From Psoroptes ovis (Eukaryota; Arthropoda; Arachnida; Sarcoptiformes; Psoroptidae): a stretch of 64,000 nt of DNA. The position numbers and the translations under genes were made by a program. Positions 33,906-46,410 of this stretch are shown one piece after another (within the stretch, counting starts at the first letter, position 1; every line of letters starts with the position of its first letter). The notes beneath the pieces were generated by a model. The model did not search any database and was not told where the DNA came from. It saw only the letters and a program-made list of their open reading frames with translations. The DNA is taken from the NCBI GenBank assembly GCA_002943765.1, contig PQWQ01000006.1:496001-560000 (forward strand), given 5' to 3'.

Positions 33906-34897
33906 TTTTTGAATCTTTTAAATTGAATAAAATTGAAATCTGAAATTTTCAAAATTTTGAAATCAAATAAAACAGATGTTTGCGGATTACATATCAGCAA
34001 TGGACTGATGCAATCACAAAACAGTAGTGGCATATTCAATAGCTGATTTGAGCAAAATTTTTTTCGTATCAAAGTTTTTGAATGGCTCTTTAAAAGTCAA
34101 CAAAAAAAATTGATCTCAATTTTGTTTTTATTTTATTTACAAATGAACTTTGACATATTTAGTGTCAAAATTCAAAGTTAAGCAACAACAAAAAGCCATT
34201 AATTTATTCAGAGTTAATTCATAATTGATTATTTACTTAATTCTCAATTTTTCAATGGTGTTTTGTCTGTAAATTTTTTATTTATATTCACCTGTTACGC
34301 TTAACGATCGACAAATATTTTCATGATTGAAAAGCTATTTTGAATGAGAAAAATAAACAACGCGTTATCAAAAGTACAGACAAACATATTGAACAAGTGT
34401 AAACAATGACAAAATCAAACAGTAACAACATTATGTATTAAAATAACGACAACAGGATAAACAAAACAAAAATCCTTTATGATTTTTTTTTCGTTGATAA
34501 AATTTATTTATCAACTAAAAATTATGATGGTCTGAAAAAAGTACATAATTTCCATAATTATATTTGAATAATTGAACCAAAACAATAGCATTAAACACTG
34601 TACAAACAAACTTGGTGTCGATATTTTGTGTTCAATAAAAACATAACAGTAATAACAGACAAAAAAAAAAATCAACAAATTGAATTCATATAAAAATACC
34701 GTAAATGTCCTTTGACGACATTTCTCATATGATTTCGTCTTCTATTCTAATTTGATGACATATCATTTCTACATTTTAATATTAAAAAGGAGAATTTCCT
34801 CAGACAAATAAAATTATAATTCAACCATTCATTTGAAAATAAAGTGATTTTATAATCGTTATTCATTATTTTAAAAAATTATTGATAATCAATCATT
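33906..34897. other. Divergent intergenic region between two mitochondrial genes
   Basis: Holds the 5' flanks of COX15 (-) and SLC25A11 (+). AT-rich; no gene and no obvious TATA or nuclear-respiratory-factor site that I can support. Confidence 0.5.
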
Positions 34898-36116
34898 ATG
34901 GCATCTAATGATAAATCACAACAACAAATACCGAATGTTGTCAAGTTTATGTTTGGCGGTACAGCTGGGTATGTTATTTTTTGCATGATTTGGTTATTGA
35001 TGGAAAATCATTCATCTGATTTCATTTAACAACTTAGAATGGCTGCAACATGTTTTGTACAACCACTTGATTTGGTGAAAAATCGAATGCAATTGAGTGG
35101 TCTGTTGTTCATATTGATGATGATATCTATTCAAATTTAATGAATTGATAATTGTAATTCCTTTATTAAAGGTGTTGGAGGGAAAGCCAAAGAACATAAA
35201 ACTAGTATACATGTGTTACGTGCAGTTATCAAAAATGAAGGCTTCACTGGCCTCTATGCTGGATTATCTGCTGGCCTTTTACGTCAAGCAACTTATACAA
35301 CTGTTCGCATGGGAGTTTATACATCTTTATTTGATTGGTACAGTAAAGAATATGCACAGGGAAAACCACCAGGATTTTTTGTGAAAGCTGGTCTTGGTAT
35401 GACTGCCGGTGCAATTGGTTCATTTGTCGGTACACCAGCTGAAGTATCATTAATTCGCATGACATCTGATGGTCGATTGCCGCCAAGCGAACGACGTGGT
35501 TATAAAAGTGTTTTCGATGCATTAATACGAATCACACGTGAAGAAGGTGTATTGACATTATGGCGTGGTTGTGTACCGACCATGGGTAGAGCTATGGTTG
35601 TAAATGCTGCTCAACTTGCTTCATATTCACAAGCCAAACAGTTTTTATTGTCAACATCATATTTCAATGATAACATTGGGTGCCATTTCGCTGCGTCAAT
35701 GATTTCTGGTCTCATAACAACTGCCGCTTCTATGCCTGTCGACATTGGTAATATTACATGCATGCATGATGAATCATATCAATTTACTTAGACATTTTTC
35801 ATCTTCAATTTTAGCCAAAACTCGCATACAAAATATGAAAATGATTAATGGAAAACCGGAATATAATGGTGCTATTGTGAGTTTCAAATTTTAGTCATTA
35901 ATATTATTTATTTACGTTTAAATTTTTCATTTTTCATAGGATGTTCTGACAAAAGTAATACGAAATGAAGGTCTATTTGCATTATGGAAAGGCTTCACAC
36001 CATATTATGCAAGATTGGGTCCACATACTGTATTGACATTCATATTTTTGGAACAAATGAACAAATCATATCGAAAATATGTATTCGGAGATACAAGTTC
36101 AAGTGGTGGACTGTAA
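34898..36116 (+). CDS. SLC25A11: Mitochondrial 2-oxoglutarate/malate carrier, 315 aa
   Basis: Exchanges 2-oxoglutarate for malate across the inner mitochondrial membrane, as part of the malate-aspartate shuttle. Exons: 34898-34968, 35038-35099, 35172-35747, 35815-35876, 35940-36116; phases agree (948 nt). It has three mitochondrial carrier repeats with Px[D/E]xx[K/R] signatures: QPLDLVKNRMQLSG, GTPAEVSLIRM and MPVDIAKTRIQNM. Strongly conserved orthologue segments are GLSAGLLRQATYTT, RITREEGVLTLWRGC, NAAQLASYSQ and GFTPYYARLGPHTVLTFIFLEQMNK. Length matches human SLC25A11 (314). The donor of exon 2 (G|GTCTGT) is weak but fixed by the alignment. It converges with the next gene; stops are 211 bases apart. 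Confidence 0.96.
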
Positions 36117-36327
36117 AATTGACATAAAATTATAGAAAAAAAAACAATCTCGTAAAAGCGAAAAACAAAGATGAATGAGTGATTGATTAATTAGTTTTTA
36201 TTTATAAATTTTCAAATTCATTATTATCATGTTTTTATTTAGCTTTATATTATTTGTTGATGTTTTAAATATTGAATATATATCGAACATATGACAAATT
36301 ACAGAAAAACCATTCCCATTTAAAGAA

Positions 36328-39300
36328 TTAAACTTCTTCGAAAATTGTATCTAAAACATTTGGCTGCGTATCATTTGCCTTATGTGATACTAATGATTGT
36401 ATTGCATTTTTTACACGTTTCATTATTGTTTTCGATGGTTTCGTAGCAGATGGTGGTGATAATTGATTTAAATTTGATTTATCATCTTCTGGATTTATTA
36501 TTATCGTTTTTGCTGGTCCATCTATTTTTTTGTCATCATTTTTAGCCATTTTAAGAATATTTCGTTGTTGATCAGCTTCAATGAGATCATTGTTGTTGAT
36601 AATATTAATATTCGATTGTACCAATTCATGTTGCCGTAATACTGGCTGATTTTTTCGTTGAATATAATGAAAACTTTCTGAATCTGTAATTGATTTTTCC
36701 AATTTTTCTTTTAAATATTTTTTAGTATTATTACGATCTACATAAATATATTCTTGTGGTTTATAATAATATTTTTGATTTTCATTCGATTTAAAAAATT
36801 CATAATAGAACCACAATGATCTGTCAACTCTCTTATCTTGTAAACGTGGTTTTATGAATATTTCATAATATAAATATTCTTTTTCGTCTCTTTTCAATAT
36901 AGATTGTTGATCACTTGTTGCTGAAAATGGATTCAAATTTGTCAATAAACGTGTCATCATGCCATCTTTAGATTGATTCGATGATTCATTACGACGATTA
37001 TTCAATAGAAGATTAATAAATTTTTCGCGCAAAAATTTTCTATCAAATTCATCCATTAATTTTTCATTTTCATAATAATCAATTTCATTTAAAATATATT
37101 GTGAATATTTTGATATTTGTTTGCCCTGTAATTTGGATTTTTCGCCTAATTCTTTGTATAATAATTTTCTTTCATCATTTGTTAATAATGGTTTTCTGGT
37201 CAGTTCATTATCTGTGTGGACATTTGCTGATTTTGATATATTTCTTTCATATATTTCTTGCAACAATGGATCAATAAATTGATGACGCCATTTTAATGCT
37301 AATAATTTATATTGTTTCTCATCTTTTTGACACAATTTTTCTAAATAAAGCATTTCCTTATAAATCTGTTGACGATATTTTGAAAGTGATTGATTCGGTT
37401 TCTGCTGTTTTAATGGTTCAACAAATAGTTCATTAAATAAATATTCATTTTCTTTTTTAATCCAAAATGGTGATTTTTTATCATATTTTACTGATTTTGA
37501 CAATAATGTTGATGATTTTTTAGTATCATCGATTATTGATTCAGATTCCGATACATCCGAATCACTGTCAGACCATGTACTCTCAAACAATGAAGTCAAT
37601 GTATTAAATATACCAGCATTTTTATCATCTAAATCATCAAATTTAATCACATTTGTAGAAACATCGCCTTCATTCTTATTATCTTTGCCAAATACAAACA
37701 TTTCATTTTCTTTATTTTCTAATTGTTGTTCATAGAAACGTTGATTTCGATCACTGATTTGTTTTTTTATCATTAATTTTGAACGTTTTCGATATTCTTT
37801 TTCATTATTTTCAATTATTTTTTCTCTTTGTTCCACAATTTTATCCATTTGTTTTGTTGAATCTTCAATTTTACGATTCAAATCTTTGAAAAATTTTTTC
37901 ATCTCTTTTTGTTTTGCAATATATTCGGCTTTCAATTCATTGAGATGTGTTTGTATTTTTTCAATTCGTGCTTTCTCTTTCAATTGATCCTCAGTGAGAT
38001 TTCTTGAAAAAAATCTCTTAATTACACCTTTTGGTGGCTGTCTTTTATAATATTCTTTTATGATTTCATCTAATTCATTCAATTTTGTTTCATATTGACT
38101 TTGCTCAAGATTCCATTCTCGTGTTTTTTTGGTAAACTCATCTTGATAATGGAAACATGGAAATCTAAAATTTTTTTCGGCGAATACTGATGTTTCAGTA
38201 TCTGCTTTTTTTCGCTGAATATAATATTTAGTCAAGTCTAGTGTTTCAAATTTTTTTTCATCAGTGATAATGATTTTGAATTCATTTAAAGAGTTTGTTT
38301 CACTTTTACTTAACGATCTGATTGATGATTGTCGATCAAATTCTGTTTGAGGTTCTGTAGTAATTTCTGTTTTCACTGCTGCTTCCATAGCTTTAGTGGT
38401 GTCAATGATTTTTGTCTTAACAATTTCTTTCTGTAATTCGGTAGTTGATGCATCTAATTTTTTCAATTCTTTTTTCAAAGGTATCAACGTTAATGATTTA
38501 TCTACTTTTTCTTGTTTAATCAAATTTTCATTTTTTTCATCAATGATTGTCACATTTGCATCGAATCTCAATTTTCTTTGTTCTACGATCGGTTTATCAC
38601 CTTCTTTCACAATTTCTTTGTCATCGGTTTTCTTCATTGTATCAATTTTGAGAATACTTTTTAATTTTTTCGTTGATTTTCTTGAATCATCATCAATTTC
38701 ATTAGCATTTGTTTCATCCAATTTACGTTTATCTTTGAAAAATCTAAATCTTCTAGATTTTAGTTTTGATTTTAATGGCTTTTTCTGTGATGGTGACATT
38801 GCTACTGGATGCGGCGATGGTGGCCGTATTGTAATTGATGGTGGTGGTGGCACTGGTGGTGGTGGTGGTGGTGTTAATGATCGTGTTTCGGTAATTATAT
38901 AATCATCATAATTACGATTATTACGAATTTGTTCCAAATGATTTAATCTTTCTTCCATCCATCTTTCTAATTGCTCTACTTCACTGAATTCGGCAAAATT
39001 TTTAGTTTGTAACATATTATAATGTAAATCGATTTGTTCTTCATTCATTTGATTTAATAATTTAATTAATAATAATTTGTCATCTTCATTATCATAAATA
39101 TTTAAATTTTTCAAATCTGTTAATGTTTTTTTCCTAGCTTTTAATATTTTATCCAATACCCTTTTATTGTTATACAATAATATTGCATTATTTTTATCCA
39201 GTAAATTATCATCATCGATAATAATGGAGCTATCTTTTTTAGATTTGAAAAAACTCTTTGAAACCTTCTTCTGTTTCTCTAAATATTTTTCCATTTGTTT

Positions 39301-40614
39301 GAAGTACATTTTATCACTTTCCAAACGTTTTTGATCATCATTTTTGATTTCTTCATATTGTGAACGTGCTTCGTTTCTTATGATTTCATCACGTTTTTGT
39401 AAATTTTCTTTTTGTTTTTTATTCTTATAATATTTTCTGATTAATGGCCATTTTGATGGATTTTTTATTCGACTACCAATCGATGATGATGGCACTGATG
39501 TCGATGGTTGTTCACTTTTTTTTTCATAATATTTATCCATATTCATTTCAAATTCGACCCAAAAATTGGATTGATCATCGTTTGCATATTGTTGAATTTT
39601 TTGCCAATTTTTTTCACTATCAATTTTTTCGATAAATTTTTTACTGCCATTATCATCAGATTTAGATAAACCACGTTTTAGTAAATAATTATAAACTTTT
39701 GATGTTTTATCTTTTATTTTATCATTATCATGCTCATTCTCTTTTGGACTATCACTACCGAATGAAAAAAATTTCTTTATACGATTCCACAATCTACCTT
39801 CCTGTAATTTTCTCTCTTTATCAATCACTATTTGTTTACAAACATTTTTCATCCATTTTTTATCAAGATTATCGATTTCATTATCATATATAGTGCTTAT
39901 TGATTCGATCTCATTTAATTTTTTGAGTTTTTCTTGCAAAAATTTATTTTTTGCTTTCAATTCTAATTTAATGGGATCAATAGATTTTGGATGCGATCTC
40001 CGATAACATTTGTATGAACAAAATATGACTAATCCTAATGCTAATAATGAGCCAACTCCTATTGATACATATGTCCATATATTTGACGTCGAATCATCTC
40101 CTTGGCCATCATTTTGTAGAAAATTATCACAAGCATTATTCTCTGTCATTGACTGACAGGATTTATCGAATAAACGGTGTGTTTCAAATATATTACGATC
40201 TGAATAATCTGTATCACATTTGACTAATATGTTTGTTTCACATTGTAATGCATCGAATACGAAACAGCAAAAATTTATTGTTTCAGTGTACTGAGAGAAA
40301 AGATGAGAAATGTATGAAAATTATTTGAAATTATGATTATATAATTCAAAGCATACATAATGTTGCAATGAAATATGCCATTTTTTCGTTGAATTCAATT
40401 GACATGTATGATATTTTTCGCGTAATTCATTTTCAACAATCGATTGATAATCATTGGTTTTACTGCATTTTTTCGGGAAACCAAATACCGTTTTATATGG
40501 TATCGATAATTGATTTATTGATGATGGCGATGTTTGTGATTGATTTGATCCTTTGATTTCATTAGATACGATAATAATGATGATTATCAAAAATTTTATC
40601 ACTATTTGTATCAT
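36328..40614 (-). CDS. Unrecognised type I membrane protein with very long charged cytoplasmic tail, 1406 aa
   Basis: I do not recognise this protein. Exons 40614-40357 (86 codons) and 40290-36328 (1321 codons), phase 0, with a 66-bp intron. The start at 40614 gives a signal peptide (MIQIVIKFLIIIIIIV); an ATG at 40698 would add 28 residues. The ectodomain of about 135 residues has paired cysteines (KKCSK, HTCQL, NFCCF, LQCE, VKCD, KSCQ, NACDNF). A membrane helix lies at about 156-180 (SIGVGSLLALGLVIFCSY). The tail of about 1220 residues is Lys/Glu-rich and largely predicted helical or coiled-coil. It has a proline run near 556-575 (PPPPPPVPPPP) and acidic SDSDSDVSESES near 990-1000. Three related segments sit near 1030, 1123 and 1219, with a pattern like (D/E)(E/K)xxLxYxE(L/I). 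It could be a receptor or adhesion scaffold, but no function is claimed. Confidence 0.75.
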
Positions 40615-41424
40615 TCGAAATAAATTGTATTTACCATCGAAAAAAAATGGGAAAAACAATTCATATTTTTCAAAAAAATTCTCTTTATTTATAGCCAAAA
40701 AAACAATGGAACAAAATCAAATCAAGGCATTTGTTGATTTTGAGAGAGAAAAAAATTAAAATCAATATTCAAAATTTAATCAAATTAAATGTTTTCAATT
40801 TTCTGTTTTTTGTTCATGATTAAAGGGTGATTTTAATCGTAGCTAGTGTTGGTCAATCTGTTTACTTTGAAGAAAAAATTAGAAAATTTTTTGTTCAAGT
40901 TTTACAGATCTTTTTGAAGAAAAAAAAATGAAAATTCAGGTTAAAAACAAATGAAATTGAAAATAAGAAAAAAAACTTGAATCATACAATCATATGGGAA
41001 TGAAAGTTGAAAAACAATAGTAATAAAAAAAGTTGATAACAGATAACAGTTTGTATGACTTTTTGTCATTGATGGTTGTTGGTCGTTTGTGTTGGCGTCC
41101 GTCGGTTTTTTCTTTCTTGATCGGTTTGGCACAATTATACGGAATTAAAATGAAAAATAAACAATGACAATAATTAGCAAATGGTTGTTTATCACAAATG
41201 ATACAAATGGATTATTTATGACTTTCATTTTGTTGTTTTATAATTATTAAAAGATTTAAAATAAAAATTCGAGAAAAAAAATATTTTATGTTGTAATATA
41301 TGACTTGTAATCATGAAAAAAATGATGAGAAAATTTAGACAAATATGATCGTATTATCAAGGGTTGGACATGACAGAGAAAAGTAATATTATCACATTTC
41401 AAAAAGAAATCAAAAGTTTTGCTT
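40615..41424. other. Intergenic, no gene seen
   Basis: 5' flank of the unknown membrane protein gene and 3' flank of POMGNT1, both on the minus strand. AT-rich; possible minus-strand poly(A) hexamers at 41215-41290. Confidence 0.5.
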
Positions 41425-44400
41425 CTATAATTGACTTTGTGTATTATTCACCGATATCGGTATTATATGCGATGGTTTTAAATGTGAATATGGTGAATAT
41501 GGTACACCGATAACTAAAATATGATATTGATGGAAAAAAAATCTCCACATAGATCGATGGTAACCTCGCGCATCCAGATCCCAAATACGGAAACATTTAG
41601 CTAAATATAGCCATGTTTGAAAATCTCTACTATGCATTTGTTTAATATAAATAACAAATGTACGTTTTGGATTCGCATAGGTATCGGTTTCATTCCATGT
41701 TAAATTTATCAATGAGGATTGTAATGATGATGAATGAGATGATGAAGCAGTTGCAGGTATGAAATTATTATCACAAGGATCTTTTGAATGATCAACGAGA
41801 CTAGCTGCTTTGATTATTTTTTCAATCATTTTTTCATAATTTTCTTTTTTTAAGCTAAATCATAATTAAAAATCAGATTTAGAATGAAATTAAAATTTTT
41901 TATCTTTTCAATTTTACCTGTCTAAATTACGCATGCGAACATATGGTAGTGTATTGAAGGCATGTTTTTTAAAATAAATATCTTGAAAATATGAATTCAT
42001 ATTAATACCAGATGAACCAAAATGATATGTGCGTGAAACATCAGGTACAATGCATTCACGATCATGACGTATATCCGGTAAACGCATCCACATATCCCAA
42101 TCCCATAATTTTTCGGGTGTTGGCCATCTTGTTTCTAATTCATCTTTATATAATTTACGACTTAATATCCAGCCAAGACCTGGCATTGTTTCAACACGAT
42201 ATAATAAACTCGGATCATGACTTGTATGTTCATATCCTTGATCATTCCATGCTGATACACAATATAAACTTGAATCTTGTTCCAATAATGGCATTGTTTG
42301 AGCGAAAAATCCGAAAAAATCAGGCGAAACATCGAGATCTTCTTCAAGTATGATTGCATATTCAGCATCTGGGAAAAGATTAAATGTAGCAGTTAAACTA
42401 GCTTTATAATGTTGAGATATGCGTGCATTTTTAATGCCAATCGGAGTGTGTTGAATTCCTACAGACGAGATTGATATTATTAAATAAATATTTATTTAAA
42501 TGAAAAAAATACCTCTAAGGCCAAATAATTTTGTCACTTCTAATGGTTCTTCAAAGTAGCCATCAATGAAAACAGTTATCATTGATGGATTACAACCACG
42601 AGCACTCAATAATGTTCTCAACATACGATATAGATATTGCGGACGATTTGATGCAACAATCGATATTGGTATATGGGATATTCTTTCATATTCAGATTTA
42701 TCTTTAAACGGTACACGTGATAATGATGAAAAATCAATCATTGCTGGATCATTGCAATTACAAACAGAACCATATCCTTCAATACGTGAACAAAATGATC
42801 TTCGCCGTATATTTTCTTCAGTATCAGGCCATTGTTTACATTCAGATTGTTCAACTGGTACCATGGGCACTGTAGCTTGTAACAAGACAGGTGCACCCCA
42901 ACTATTAAAATCAGGTGATTTAGCATATGCTTCACCAAATACATCTGATTGTGTGCCATTAATATTATTGGATTTTTTACGCATTACAAAGCACCACATA
43001 TCACGCCAACCGATTTGATGTGAACGTTTTGAGCCCATACGTTTCAATAAATCACGTGCAGCTTGTTTCATTTGGAATGTTCCTTCATCTTTGATTGCAA
43101 AAATAATAATTCTGCCATCGGTGATTAGATTTAAAAATAATGACATTGATTCATCTTCATGCGGTGAATATGTATCGAATAATCTCTGGGCCATTATCGA
43201 ACCGGTTGATTGATGCAATACTAACACATGTATTCCACGGCCTTTAGTTTCATCTGTATCGTCTAAAACCTATTTTAAAAAATGATAATTTCATAATTCA
43301 CTAATTTGAAGAGAAACAAAAACTTACGGTAGTTCCATCGACTAAAACATAAACTCTTGATTGACTGGATAAAATTTCCAATTTAAGATAGCGAATATTA
43401 TTATCATTCAATCCAATAACAGATGTTGGCTGCTGTAATGAATTTTTTCCATTATTTAAATTATTATTATTATTATCAAATTTCATTGATTGATATTGAT
43501 AATTTGTTCGCTGTTGTCGTTGCTGAATATTGTCAATTTCAGATGATATATAATTGAACGAATCCATTGAACCATCTGCTTTGAGGCGAAAAAAAAACAA
43601 AAATATTGAACAAAATTGATCATTTAACGAAGAAACGATCATGATTATTAATCAAAATTAATTTACCATTAACATTGTTATTATTGATTTGATTATTGCG
43701 TAAACGATTCGTTGTATCAATTATGAATAAAATGTTAATAATCACAGTTGCAATCAATACGGCAAAAAATATAAACTGAAATTTTTGAGAAAAATTTAAA
43801 AATTAATAGATTTGAGGAAAAAATGTAGAAAAACAAATAAATAAAAATCAAAACGAAAAATGCTTGAAACATGACCATTAAATTAACAAATAATACCCTT
43901 GATGATAATGAACAACAGAAAACGGCAAAATCTTGGCTAAAAAATGAAGAACGGTTCATTTTCTTTCACCGTTTGAATTGAAATCAAAATTTATTAGAAA
44001 ATTCCCAGTAAATTATGTTCTTATTGTTTTTGCAATAGTTACGATCAAAGGGTTGAAGAAATATTGAATTACATTCTTGTAAAAAAACATATTTTTAACA
44101 TTTCAAAGTAATTCAACTGCATTTTTGAGCAGAAAACAAAATTTTTCTCCCATTCATTTACCATTTAAACTGAAATGATCATAGAATTTCCGAATTTAAA
44201 AAAAAACTAAAATTTTAAATAAATTTTAAACGATATATAAACGATCTGTATGTCTGCATCAAAGACAAGTCAAATATCATTTCATAAGCCAAATCATATA
44301 CCGAACATGAACAACATATGCTTACACCAAATTTCTTGGTAGACTTGGATTTTTCAATTCCATTGAGATAATGAATATATTCGGTTAATATTTATTTATT

Positions 44401-45838
44401 GTAAGAATGATCAACGAAAAAAAACTTTTGTAGAATGATTTGTTGAAATTCATTTGAAATTATTTTGATGTTTGTCTATTATTATTATTTCTATTGAAAT
44501 TGAAATATTTTTCCATTTACAATGTTCCATACGTTCAATAGCGAAAAAACAAAATAATAATAATAATAATATTTATTGCTTTTCAAAATGTGAAAAATAG
44601 AAATTATTCGCTTCTTTTCTTCTTATTACTATTATCATCTGCCATTGTCTAGCTTAAGAATAAGAAGCAGAAAATGAAGAAGAAGATGAAGAAAAAATAT
44701 TTTATAATAAAATGTCCCAACGGTATATTTAGTTTTGTTCGTTTGTTCGTTCAATTGTCCATCTATTTATTTCAATTCATTTTTATTTTTGTTTGATCTT
44801 TATTCAATTCAATTGAAATTGAAATTGAATTGCGATTTGAAAAGAAAGCTTTGAAAAAAAAATTTGAAAAGAAAACAGCATCTTACAACGATTTGAATGA
44901 TGGAAATTTCATTTTTTATTTTCTATTTTTTTTTCTGGACTAACACACGCAGATGTTTTCATGTATTGTAAATACAATGTTCATGTATTTTGGTCATGAA
45001 TAGAAAATTTAATTTCATCAAAAAATGAAATAAAAATCAATCGATCGATCATATTTTCATATGATCCAAAATTTTCGTTTTTTAATGAAATTAATCGATT
45101 TCATATGTGACAATTGTTTAGGAAATTTTTTCGATTAAATTTAAAAGTTGTGTAAAATCGAGATCAAAGTTATTAAATTATAATAATTACCTGAAAAATT
45201 TTGGCAATCATTCTACGTGGTAAACGTATTAGACGATATTTATGCTGTGGCTGTTGTTGATGATGATAACAAGACAATGTCCACCATAGCCACCACCACC
45301 AAATTTGATGTGGTTGCTGCTGATGTGGCGATTGTTGTTGATGATGATGATGATAATAATTATTATGTTGATTATTCGATAATCGATTTTGATAATTATG
45401 ATGATGATGTAAATGATGAAGATGATCCATATGTTTTGTATATTGTGTAAAATGTTGTTTACATGTTGTTACATGATTTTTTCCATCATTTATCAAATAT
45501 TGTTTTGATTCTGATGATAAATATTGGCCATCATTCATAGGTTCATCATAACATCTCATTGTTGTTGTTGATGACATTATTTGTTTTGATGTAGGTGTCG
45601 GTGGTGATGGTGGTGGATGATAATAACATGGCGTTGCTGAAGACGATGATGGTGAACATTGATACAAATGATGATGATATAGATGATGACATGATAGCGA
45701 TGATTGTTGCTGTTGTTGATTTAATAACTTTGTTTGATCACAATCATCATTATTACTATTATTAATATTATCATCATTATTTATCAACATTTTTGTCGAT
45801 AATGATGATATGGCAGTTTTTGATTTAAATCTTGTCAT
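41425..45838 (-). CDS. POMGNT1: Protein O-mannose beta-1,2-N-acetylglucosaminyltransferase 1, 911 aa
   Basis: Golgi type II enzyme adding GlcNAc in beta-1,2 linkage to O-mannose on alpha-dystroglycan-type proteins. Exons: 45838-45191, 43775-43667, 43578-43328, 43269-42513, 42458-41918, 41854-41425; phases agree (2736 nt). Exon 1 is a 216-codon cytoplasmic part, His/Gln/Asn/Ser-rich, ending YRLIRLPRRMIAKIFQ. After a 1.4-kb intron the membrane anchor follows at once (FIFFAVLIATVIINILFI). Then come an Asn/Gln-rich stretch, the ILEI-type stem domain (HVLVLHQSTGSIMAQRLF, FDTYSPHEDE) and the GT13 catalytic domain: NRPQYLYRMLRTLLS, the DxD-equivalent EEDLD (about 624-628), YCVSAWNDQGYEH, WPTPEKLWDWDMWMR and YHFGSSGINMN. 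Human POMGNT1 is 660 residues; the extra length is almost all in exon 1. Exon 3 has a tandem AAGCAG acceptor. Confidence 0.92.
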
Positions 45839-46326
45839 CTTTTTGATTCAAAAATAATTTTCTTTTTTTTCGAATCAAATCATCATATCAATCAATATTT
45901 AAATAGACTTAATTAAAGAATGAAACATCAACAGCAAACAATATCACAGTATTTTTTATATTTGACGAAGGGTTTTCAAAATTTTTCCAGCAATTGTGAA
46001 ATTGTACAAATAACAATGATGAATTCAGAATTCATATAAAATCGATTCGATTCAATCAAGTATCGATTCTATTAGCATGTTTCATTATAATTTCAAAATT
46101 TCATCATTATTTTTTCATTTTCATTTTATTGGTGCATTATTATTATTAGCCGAATTGATTCATATAGCTATGCCTGTACAACAAATGAGAAAATGTAAAT
46201 TAAATTGAAATGAAAAAAAAATAATAGTAATAACAATAATATTGATGATAAAATTAGAATAATCATTATTAATGAAGAAAAATTTACATAAAATGAATGA
46301 ATATGGGAAAAGAAATTAGAATAATA

Positions 46327-46410
46327 TATTTGGTTGTCCGGAAAGTTCTGGCCGATTTTTATGAGCAACTCTATTGATTAAGCGGAATGAAATTTTTGGA
46401 CAACCTAATA
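46327..46410. mobile_element. Short mariner-like inverted-repeat element (MITE), 84 bp
   Basis: Starts TATTTGGTTGTCCGGAAAGTTC and ends GGACAACCTAATA, so the ends are inverted repeats around GGTTGTCC, flanked by TA on both sides (TA target duplication). The end sequence and the TA target resemble mariner transposons. Only 84 bases remain, with no transposase, so it is a deletion derivative. The inverted ends match over 8 bases strictly and further out with mismatches. Confidence 0.65.

Noticed and set aside
43735..43959. Minus-strand frame starting MNRSSFF as possible first exon of POMGNT1
   Set aside because: Its phase would fit, but the donor is weak and the 45838-45191 exon gives a better donor and pre-anchor residues like those of vertebrate POMGNT1.
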